A DNA stretch of 64,000 bases from Sphingobacterium siyangense (GTDB lineage: Bacteria > Bacteroidota > Bacteroidia > Sphingobacteriales > Sphingobacteriaceae), in assembly GCF_007830445.1 (NCBI RefSeq), contig NZ_VLKR01000001.1:310001-374000 (forward strand), in the 5' to 3' direction. Each line of letters starts with the position of its first letter. Position 1 is the stretch's first letter. The translations under genes and the position numbers were made by a program. The notes under the pieces are model-generated. The model worked only from the letters and a program-made list of their open reading frames with translations. It did no database searches and was not told the DNA's origin. Of the stretch, positions 54,482 to 61,758 are shown one piece after another.

Positions 54482-54518
54482 CAGGCATCTTTTCTAGAAA
54501 AGATGCCTGGTTTTTTTT
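54482..54518 (+). terminator. Intrinsic terminator after lgt
   Basis: CAGGCATCTTTT pairs with AAAAGATGCCTG around a 4-base loop, followed by eight T. Confidence 0.95.
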
Positions 54519-54595
54519 CCCAATACCTACAAAGATTACTATATTAGGCTTCAATAAATAATATATCCTTTTACAACAAGAAACTTAAGCCTAAA

Positions 54596-55786
54596 ATGAG
54601 TCTAACACAAGCAGCATCTGTCGAAGCAAACGAAAAGATGCTTCAATACAATGGCCAATATGGAGCGTACGGCGGATCTTATATCCCCCCGGTACTGGAA
54701 GAGCAATTAAATAAACTGGCTTCTTTTTTCGATAGCCATGTCCAAAAAGAAGAATTTCAGAAAGAGTTTATTGCGATCTTAAAACATTATGTCGGTCGTC
54801 CCTCACCTTTATATTACGCGAAGAATTTAAGTGAGTATATTGGCTCCAAAATCTATTTAAAGCGGGAAGATCTCAACCATACGGGTTCCCATAAGATAAA
54901 CAACTGTATCGGTCAAATTCTTCTGGCCAAACAGATGGGAGCAACAGAGATCATTGCCGAAACTGGCGCCGGTCAACACGGTGTTGCAACAGCAACAGCG
55001 GCAGCATTGTTAAACATACCATGTAAAGTATTTATGGGCGAAATCGACGCTGCACGCCAGGCGCTGAACGTCAAACGCATGGAATTGTTAGGCGCCGAAG
55101 TTGTAACGACCAACTTAGGTAGCCGTACATTGAAGGATGCCGTCGATGCGGCCTTGATGTATTACGTTGAAAATCCAACATCCTATTATCTACTGGGATC
55201 GCATGTCGGCCCGCACCCCTATCCAAAAATGGTCGGCTATTTTCAAAGCGTTATCGGTAAGGAAGCACGCCAGCAGATACTTGATCAGGAAGGGCGCCTT
55301 CCAGACAGCATCTTCGCCTGTGTAGGTGGTGGCTCAAATGCTATTGGCTTATTTTCGGGTTTTCTCGATGATCATGACGTCGAGATTCATGGTGGCGAAG
55401 GCGGTGGAACCGGAACTTATCCAAAAACAGCTGCGACACTTTCTTTTGGCAAACCAACCGTATTCCAGGGAACCTTTTCGTACTGTTTGGTCGATGATGA
55501 GGGCAATCCGATCCCGTCAACCTCGGTGTCTGCGGGCCTTGACTACCCGGGGATATCGCCACAACATGCCCAGCTAAAAGATAGCAATCGTGCAAACTAT
55601 CACCCCGTGACAGATGCGGAGGCTATCGATGCCTACAAGTTACTTTCCCGACTGGAAGGTATTATTCCTGCCATTGAATCATCACATGCTGTTGCCCTTG
55701 CGGTGAAATTGCTAAAAGACAAAAACAAAGTCGCTATTGTGAACCTCTCGGGACGTGGCGACAAAGATGTTGACCGCGAATTCTAG
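54596..55786 (+). CDS. trpB: Tryptophan synthase beta chain
   Basis: This 396-residue pyridoxal-phosphate enzyme condenses indole and serine. The Lys that forms the Schiff base is in KREDLNHTGSHKINN near residue 100; GAGQHGVATATAAALL, the phosphate loop CVGGGSNAIGLF, SAGLDYPGISPQHAQLKD and NLSGRGDKD are conserved. Near residue 268 GGEGGGTGTYPKTAATLSFG differs from the usual GGxGxxTGxHAATL pattern. No trpA or other trp gene is adjacent, which is unusual for the catalytic type TrpB1. It could be a second copy or the TrpB of a dispersed pathway. Confidence 0.93.
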   Translation: MSLTQAASVEANEKMLQYNGQYGAYGGSYIPPVLEEQLNKLASFFDSHVQKEEFQKEFIAILKHYVGRPSPLYYAKNLSEYIGSKIYLKREDLNHTGSHKINNCIGQILLAKQMGATEIIAETGAGQHGVATATAAALLNIPCKVFMGEIDAARQALNVKRMELLGAEVVTTNLGSRTLKDAVDAALMYYVENPTSYYLLGSHVGPHPYPKMVGYFQSVIGKEARQQILDQEGRLPDSIFACVGGGSNAIGLFSGFLDDHDVEIHGGEGGGTGTYPKTAATLSFGKPTVFQGTFSYCLVDDEGNPIPSTSVSAGLDYPGISPQHAQLKDSNRANYHPVTDAEAIDAYKLLSRLEGIIPAIESSHAVALAVKLLKDKNKVAIVNLSGRGDKDVDREF

Positions 55787-55810
55787 AAGGCAGCATCAAA
55801 ATACATGAGT

Positions 55811-55847
55811 AGGCCGAGTGCAGGGCCCTAGGTTAGGCACTCGGTCT
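55811..55847 (+). terminator. Hairpin without strong U-tract after trpB
   Basis: AGGCCGAGTGC pairs with GCACTCGGTCT (one G-T pair) around a 15-base loop, 25 bases after the trpB stop. Only a weak T-rich stretch (ACGTTTTATCC) follows. Confidence 0.55.
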
Positions 55848-55880
55848 AAACGTTTTATCCATTAGCTAACAATCTCCAAG

Positions 55881-56422
55881 ATGAAGCGACCAAGAAATCG
55901 TCGAATAGTTTTAAAAACAGTAATCAGCCTCGTCATCTTACTTTGCCTGGGCCTGATAGGCTATAATCTTTATCCAGAACCAACGTTGGATCAGCATGCC
56001 AAAGTAGACAAGCTTATCGTCTATAAATCAAAAAGAACACTATTGGCCTATAGTAAGGGAAAGCTCCTAAAATCTTACCGTATTTCATTGGGCGGCCAAC
56101 CTGTGGGCGCCAAAGAATTTGAAGGCGATTTAAAAACACCCGAAGGGCTTTACACGATCAACGATAAAAATCAATATAGCAGCTATCACAAAAACCTGGG
56201 GTCTCCTACCCAAATGAACAGGATATTGCCCACGCCAAAAGTTTAGGAAAAGAGGCCGGTGGCGACATCAAGATCCACGGACTTCGAAACGGACTAGGCT
56301 TTATTGGTAAATTGCAGCGCCACATGGACTGGACTTTCGGTTGTATGGCACTTACAAATGCAGAGATTGACGAACTTTTTGATGCTGTTCCCATAGGTGC
56401 AGCTATTGAAATAAAACCCTAA
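55881..56422 (+). pseudogene. L,D-transpeptidase (YkuD domain) broken by a single-base frameshift
   Basis: The first 111 or so residues read as the start of a YkuD-domain enzyme with an N-terminal membrane anchor (VISLVILLCLGLIGYNLYP), KLIVYKSKRTLLAYSKGK and the EGDLKTPEGLYTIND segment. At GGGG (56198-56201) the frame is lost; the first reading stops at 56246. In the next frame the domain continues (SYPNEQDIAHAKSLGKEAG, GDIKIHG, then WTFGCMALTNAEIDELFD, with the active-site His and Cys) up to 56422. One G missing from a former run of five would restore a full protein of about 180 residues. It is either a real mutation or a sequencing error. Such enzymes cross-link peptidoglycan. Confidence 0.85.
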
Positions 56423-56844
56423 CTGGAATAAAGACTTAACTAAAACAACTCTTGGCTGGAACACACCCCTAACGACCTGAAGGCTAAAGCGCCGAATGGC
56501 CCGTCCATTACGCTCATCCGCTGGCCGCTTAGCCGTTCCCCCTATTTTACCCTATACCTCGTTTTCAAAATACTACAAGATAAACCCTAAATATTACAAC
56601 CCCATGTCTAATAAATTATCGATTTTTGAGTTTACATTAGTAACTTGTATTTAAAATAATTCCGATGGAATATCCAATGTGATAAACACAAATACCGATG
56701 ACCACATCACAGCATGCACGGCATCCAAGAATTAAATACACCTGCACAAAATCAACAGGATATTCCATAGGACCTCTAAAAGACAACATGCGAAGCATTC
56801 ATAAATACCATTGGATGCAGACTTAAATCAGTAATAATTTAGAT
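56423..56844 (+). other. Gene-free region with a GC-rich block and a distant inverted repeat
   Basis: About 420 bases without a gene. At 56466-56545 the composition turns distinctly GC-rich (GCGCCGAATGGCCCGTCC and CGCTGGCCGCTTAGCCG), with the weak inverted repeat GGCTAAAGCG / CGCTTAGCC (56482-56534). Further on TGGAATATCC (56666-56675) is matched by its inverse GGATATTCCA (56758-56767); both lie upstream of the HMA-AraC gene. I see no TAnnTTTG box and no RNA gene. The remainder is unremarkable. Confidence 0.4.
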
Positions 56845-57411
56845 ATGAAACTTGCAATAAAGAATATGGTATGCAATAGATGCATTATGGTTGTTGAAAA
56901 TGAATTGGCTAAGCTCAATCTCCATGTTAAGCATATTTCTTTGGGCCAGGTTGAGATTGAAGAAGAGCTGAGCAAAGCGGAGAGCAAGCAACTTGCCTCA
57001 AATTTTTCGGCACTTGGTTTTGAATTGATTGACGATAAAAGAACCGTCATCATCGAACAGGTAAAACATGTCGTATTGGATCTTATCCGTAATCAACATA
57101 ACGACACCCCCCTTAATCTTTCCGAAATCATCAGCACGAAAGTGCACCATGATTACAACTACATCTCCAATCTTTTTTCGGATGTTGAAGGCATAACCAT
57201 CGAAAAATACTTCATCGGCCAGAAAATTGAATATGTCAAAGAGTTATTGGTTTACGATGAACTTACCTTGAGTGAAATTGCCTATAAACTCAATTACTCC
57301 AGTGTTGCTTATTTAAGCAATCAATTCAAAAAAGTAACCGGATTGACGCCAAGCCACTTTAAGCAAATCAAAGACAATAAACGCAAACCACTTGATAAGA
57401 TCAACGACTAA
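56845..57411 (+). CDS. AraC-type regulator fused to an HMA-like metal domain
   Basis: This 188-residue protein joins two parts. Residues about 1-70 look like a heavy-metal-associated domain: MKLAIKNMVCNRCIMVVENE has a CxxC at residues 10-13, followed by strands and helices of the right order (HVKHISLGQVEIEEEL). Residues about 105-180 are an AraC helix-turn-helix pair (LTLSEIAYKLNYSSVAYLSN then TGLTPSHFKQIK). The usual cupin sensor of AraC proteins is replaced by the CxxC domain, so metal (copper or zinc?) or redox sensing is suggested but not shown. A metal-related cassette lies at 5483-6764, far from here. No target gene is adjacent. Confidence 0.82.
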   Translation: MKLAIKNMVCNRCIMVVENELAKLNLHVKHISLGQVEIEEELSKAESKQLASNFSALGFELIDDKRTVIIEQVKHVVLDLIRNQHNDTPLNLSEIISTKVHHDYNYISNLFSDVEGITIEKYFIGQKIEYVKELLVYDELTLSEIAYKLNYSSVAYLSNQFKKVTGLTPSHFKQIKDNKRKPLDKIND

Positions 57412-57550
57412 GGACCTGCGATGCGCTTCACAGCGCAGGAAGAAATCAAAGTTTGACCGCTTCTGGCTATCGCAGAAAAAGAATCTACAAAACCACTTTT
57501 GGGACATTACCAACTGTCAAGACCGTTAATCCGTGGTTCAAAAAAAAAGA

Positions 57551-57574
57551 AAAGGCTTCCGAGCGGAAGCCTTT
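57551..57574 (-). terminator. Intrinsic terminator after the glmS-DUF4954 unit
   Basis: AAAGGCTTCC pairs with GGAAGCCTTT around a 4-base loop, flanked by T on the minus strand. It directly borders the DUF4954 stop and can also serve the convergent HMA-AraC gene. Confidence 0.9.
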
Positions 57575-57577
57575 CTT

Positions 57578-59758
57578 TTAAAATTGCCCTTTCAAATTAG
57601 CAACCCTTATCTTAAATATCTCTAATTCTTTTTGTTGTTGATTGATAAAAGAATTTTCCTCCAGTTTTCCTACCACAATATCACGCTCTTCATCATTGGC
57701 ATAAACCATGTTTTTGAACTGATTTTTGTAGTCTTTGGCACGGGATTTATAAATCTGTTCACCAATCCAGATCCGGTGTCCAAGCGCCTGATCCAACAAA
57801 GATACAATTTTATCTGTTGATAAAACCATACCTTCCAAATTTAAGATTTCTATTAAAGACAAGAGTGCATGTTCACGTTTATCTAAGGGGTATGCTTTAC
57901 TTTTATCGTGATAGAATTCATGAATACCATCCCATGAATCTATTTTTTTTGATTTGACGTCATCTAGGAAAGTTTGCAGGGCATTGCTTTCGATCAGCTG
58001 TCCACCTATATTTTCCCAGCTCGTACGCGATCTACCCGATAAGGCTTCAATAATATCCTGCAGTGACAGGCCTTCCTCGAGCGCATCCATCAGGTGCAGT
58101 ACACCATAGTATTTAATAAACGAACGATATAAATGATAAGCCTCGCCAACCTTCTGAATAACAGTCGGTCTTCGTGAATTTTCGGCTCCTTGCAGCACAA
58201 TTGTCTGATCTTTTAGGTCCATGTTGTTGGCAAGCAGTGCCCGGCCCGCAACAATACGTTCGTGCTTATCCTTCCCAACTGCAGTGTGGAGACTATCTGC
58301 CACGGCCAAGGCCAGCATATCCATCCCTTCAAACATTTCATTCACCGTATCCGGTGCCAACATATCGTATTCAAAATATTGGTTTTTAAAATGTCGATTG
58401 TCCCGCGCCGCATACTTATTGGCATTCCGTACCAAAGCATACATATTGTACATAAACCAATACCCCGGAATCAAGACCAGTTGATCATGTTGTACGTCAT
58501 TGCTCACTAAGGTAAAAGGCAACTTGATATCCAGTTCATGCAGAAAATCCCCTTTTACAATAAGGCAATACGATGCAAACCTGGAGTTGTGTTTTAGGCT
58601 CACACAGAGTCCAGGCCAAAAACCACGTCCCGCAATAATTTCACCGTCCGCAGCTCTGGAGTTGTGATTAGATCCTACGGTTGCTCCAGCAGCCATATTA
58701 CTTTGGCCCATCACCAATGCCGCACATAAAAACGAGTTGTTATGGTGCTGTTCATGTGCTGGAAAAATCAAGGAATTTAATACTTCACAACAGGAAATTG
58801 TCGAGTTGTCTCCCAAATAAGAGTTGATCAGGCGCGCGCCATATTTCAACTGCGAATAGGAAGCCAGGATAAAACGTACAGCTTTAACGCCGTAAAATAT
58901 ACGACAGCCATAGCCAATAATTCCATTAACAAGCTCACAACCCTCACCGATCTGTGTATACGATTCCTGTGAGGAATTGACGGTTACATTTTTCAGCTTA
59001 CTGACCCCTTTGATATAAACATCAGTCCCAATCTTGACATTCTTGATCGTTAACGTATTTTTGATGACACAACGGTCGCCAATTTGGCTGTAATAGCCGC
59101 GTTGACTTCCAAATTTTTGATCCGTCAGTTCTCCAAATCGCTGCTGTAAAGCATGATCATGCCGATTGCGGGTCCAAAGGTATACATCTGCAGCCTGCAT
59201 GCCATCAAAAGGGTAAACCGAGCGGGCACCATTTTCGTTGCAGAGCTCCAGCTCGATCCGTTTCTCCGACTCTTCACCGTCACGGAGGATGCCATTACCA
59301 AACTTGGCTGTACTACCGGTCTCCATTTCCTTGATCTGGCTCAACAGCACTTCATTACCAACAATAAAGTAGGACAAGTAGCCCACATAATGAACAGCAA
59401 CATCGTCACCAAAGTCCGAGCTGATGATCGTCGAATGGTACAGGCCAATGGGCAGCTGCAAATTGCGGTAATCCAGGTAACTCGGACTCAAATTGCCGAT
59501 ACGGACCAGACCGTAGAACTTACAGTGCTGCACCTGATTCGGATCGAAGACTGCCGATACTTTGACCTTGGCCCAGTCGCTTGACCAGTTACCGTTATGA
59601 ATCAACTGTTGAATCTCCGTTTCCGTCAGATCGCGGTAGTCATTACGCGGGTTTTGCTGAAAGCGCAGGGTATATTCATCTTGTCCTGCTGGAATAAATT
59701 CATCTGGGATAAATCCATAGCCCAGCTGTTCCAAAGGTTTCTTCTTCAATACACTCAT
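57578..59758 (-). CDS. DUF4954 family protein with left-handed beta-helix repeats
   Basis: This 726-residue protein matches the DUF4954 pattern of Bacteroidota: an N-terminal part, then hexapeptide repeats in the middle (about residues 220-330: NTLTIKNVKIGTDVYIKGVS, GCELVNGIIGYGCRIFYGVK, YGARLINSYLGDNSTISC), which form a left-handed beta helix as in acyl- and nucleotidyl-transferases. GQSNMAAGATVGSNHNSRAAD follows near residue 360. The helical C-terminal half has no assigned role. It follows glmS by 8 bases, which hints at amino-sugar metabolism, but no activity is known. Confidence 0.88.
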   Translation of the reverse strand: MSVLKKKPLEQLGYGFIPDEFIPAGQDEYTLRFQQNPRNDYRDLTETEIQQLIHNGNWSSDWAKVKVSAVFDPNQVQHCKFYGLVRIGNLSPSYLDYRNLQLPIGLYHSTIISSDFGDDVAVHYVGYLSYFIVGNEVLLSQIKEMETGSTAKFGNGILRDGEESEKRIELELCNENGARSVYPFDGMQAADVYLWTRNRHDHALQQRFGELTDQKFGSQRGYYSQIGDRCVIKNTLTIKNVKIGTDVYIKGVSKLKNVTVNSSQESYTQIGEGCELVNGIIGYGCRIFYGVKAVRFILASYSQLKYGARLINSYLGDNSTISCCEVLNSLIFPAHEQHHNNSFLCAALVMGQSNMAAGATVGSNHNSRAADGEIIAGRGFWPGLCVSLKHNSRFASYCLIVKGDFLHELDIKLPFTLVSNDVQHDQLVLIPGYWFMYNMYALVRNANKYAARDNRHFKNQYFEYDMLAPDTVNEMFEGMDMLALAVADSLHTAVGKDKHERIVAGRALLANNMDLKDQTIVLQGAENSRRPTVIQKVGEAYHLYRSFIKYYGVLHLMDALEEGLSLQDIIEALSGRSRTSWENIGGQLIESNALQTFLDDVKSKKIDSWDGIHEFYHDKSKAYPLDKREHALLSLIEILNLEGMVLSTDKIVSLLDQALGHRIWIGEQIYKSRAKDYKNQFKNMVYANDEERDIVVGKLEENSFINQQQKELEIFKIRVANLKGQF

Positions 59759-59766
59759 AGGCCTCC

Positions 59767-61608
59767 TTACTCTACAGTTACCGACTTCGCCAGGTTACGT
59801 GGTTTGTCCACATCCAATCCGAGTTCTACACCAATATAATACGATAGCAGTTGCAATGGTACAACCGAAATCAATGGCGCAATAATCTCATCGGCCTCCG
59901 GAATTTCCATAAAATCATCGGATAGATTTTCAGAAACGGTATCGCCCTTGGTAACCACCGATATGATCTTTCCCTTACGTGCTTTGATCTCCTGAATATT
60001 TGAAACAATCTTCTCGTGATAAGCATCTTTTGTAGCGATAAAAACAACAGGCAAGTTCTCATCAACCAATGCGATCGGTCCATGTTTCATCTCTGCTGCA
60101 GGGTAACCTTCGGCATGGATATAGGAAATTTCCTTGAGTTTAAGCGCACCTTCCAGAGCAACCGGGAAATTATATCCCCTACCCAAGAAAAGAAAGTCGC
60201 GGGCATCTTTGTACTTTTTGGCAATGGTTTTAATTTTATCAACTTGCGTATCCAAAATCCACTCCACCTTTTCAGGCACTTCATTTAATTCCTTTGCGAG
60301 TTTTTGATAACGCTCTTCACTGATGGAGCCTCTCAAAGAAGCAATCTTTAAGGCAATCAGATTCAATACAGTCAACTGTGCTGTAAATGCTTTTGTACTT
60401 GCTACGCCGATTTCTGGTCCAGCATGGGTATAGGCACCTGCATCCGAAAGTCGGGCGATAGAAGATCCAACAACATTGACCACACCCAATATAATAGCAC
60501 CCTGTTTTTTTGCATTTTCCAACGCAACCAATGTATCAGCCGTTTCACCACTTTGGGAAATCGCCAGGATCACATCTCCTGGATGAATAACCGGATTACG
60601 GTAGCGGAATTCCGATGCATATTCAACTTCTACATTTATGCGGCACAATTCCTCAATAACATATTCTGCAATAAGTCCGGCATGCCAGCTGGTACCGCAG
60701 GCAACAATTACAATGCGATTGGTATTGCTGATCTCATTGGCAAATTTTTCAATGCCGCTGAGTGTAATCTGATGAGATTGCAGATCCAAACGTCCACGCA
60801 TGGAGTCAAAGATCGTTTGCGGTTGCTCAAAGATCTCTTTCAACATAAAGTGATCAAAGCCTCCTTTTTCAATAGCTGACAGTTCCAGATCCAATTTTTG
60901 GACATAAGGTGTGATGCGCTCATTACCCAAATTTTTAAGGATCAACTCCTCCGGTGTGATAATGGCCAGTTCATAGTCATTGATGTAAACAACTTCTTTG
61001 GTATACGCTAACATCGGGGAAGCATCTGAACCCAAAAAATGCTCATTTTTACCGATACCAATTACCAAAGGACTTCCCTTACGTGCTGCAATAATACGAT
61101 CCGGATGACCAGCTTCCAATACGAGGATCACATAGGCCCCGACGACCCGTTTTAAAGCAATACGGATCGCTTCTTCTAACGAGCATTCATTCTGCAATTG
61201 GATTTCTTCGATAAAGTTGACCAGAACCTCTGTATCGGTATCACTTTTAAACGTATAACCTTTATTGATTAATTCTGATTTTAAGGAAGCATAGTTTTCA
61301 ATGATGCCATTATGAATCATCGAGATGCGTCGGCTATTGGAATAATGCGGATGTGCATTCCGATCAGAAGGTTCACCATGGGTAGCCCAACGGGTGTGGC
61401 CTATCCCTGTGGTCGACTGTAGATCTTTTCCGTACACAAACTCTTCCAAGTTTGCGACTTTACCTGTTTTTTTGTAAACATCGATCTGCTCACCTTTATG
61501 CAATGCCACTCCAGCACTGTCATAACCACGGTATTCTAACTTTTGTAATCCGTCAATGACGATACCATACGCCTGACGATAACCTGTGTATCCTACAATT
61601 CCACACAT
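59767..61608 (-). CDS. glmS: Glutamine-fructose-6-phosphate aminotransferase (isomerizing)
   Basis: This 613-residue enzyme makes glucosamine-6-phosphate, the entry to UDP-GlcNAc. The start must be the ATG of MCGIVGYTGYR, because Cys2 becomes the N-terminal nucleophile after Met removal; an upstream in-frame ATG would mask it. The glutaminase domain has GHTRWATHGEPSDRNAHPH and GIIENYA; the two SIS domains have VACGTSWHAGLIAEYVIEEL, AISQSGETADTLVALE and SYIHAEGYPAAEMKHGPIALVD. The ending PRNLAKSVTVE is standard. No glmS ribozyme is seen upstream. It is cotranscribed with DUF4954. Confidence 0.97.
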   Translation of the reverse strand: MCGIVGYTGYRQAYGIVIDGLQKLEYRGYDSAGVALHKGEQIDVYKKTGKVANLEEFVYGKDLQSTTGIGHTRWATHGEPSDRNAHPHYSNSRRISMIHNGIIENYASLKSELINKGYTFKSDTDTEVLVNFIEEIQLQNECSLEEAIRIALKRVVGAYVILVLEAGHPDRIIAARKGSPLVIGIGKNEHFLGSDASPMLAYTKEVVYINDYELAIITPEELILKNLGNERITPYVQKLDLELSAIEKGGFDHFMLKEIFEQPQTIFDSMRGRLDLQSHQITLSGIEKFANEISNTNRIVIVACGTSWHAGLIAEYVIEELCRINVEVEYASEFRYRNPVIHPGDVILAISQSGETADTLVALENAKKQGAIILGVVNVVGSSIARLSDAGAYTHAGPEIGVASTKAFTAQLTVLNLIALKIASLRGSISEERYQKLAKELNEVPEKVEWILDTQVDKIKTIAKKYKDARDFLFLGRGYNFPVALEGALKLKEISYIHAEGYPAAEMKHGPIALVDENLPVVFIATKDAYHEKIVSNIQEIKARKGKIISVVTKGDTVSENLSDDFMEIPEADEIIAPLISVVPLQLLSYYIGVELGLDVDKPRNLAKSVTVE

Positions 61609-61701
61609 GTATGTCTCAATTTTAAGTGTATATTTTGTTAATGCGCCGCAATGTAATAAAAAATATTTACGCAATCGATTGATTAACCTAAAATTAACAC
61701 A

Positions 61702-61736
61702 AAAAAGGCGGCTAATGTTTTATTAGCCGCCTTTTT
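61702..61736 (-). terminator. Intrinsic terminator after the second RND pump gene
   Basis: AAAAAGGCGGCTAAT pairs with ATTAGCCGCCTTTTT around a 5-base loop; T-runs follow on both strands. It lies 22 bases past the pump stop and upstream of glmS. Confidence 0.95.
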
Positions 61737-61758
61737 CTATTGTAAAATGTATTATTTT

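Noticed and set aside
59153..59584. 143-codon open frame antisense to the DUF4954 gene
   Set aside because: Shadow of the conserved coding frame on the other strand; no promoter box or recognisable domain.
60424..60879. 151-codon open frame antisense to glmS
   Set aside because: It falls entirely within the glmS SIS domain and has no family pattern.
61609..61701. glmS ribozyme upstream of glmS
   Set aside because: The upstream region is too short and AT-rich and shows none of the conserved ribozyme core; the ribozyme is known mainly from Firmicutes.
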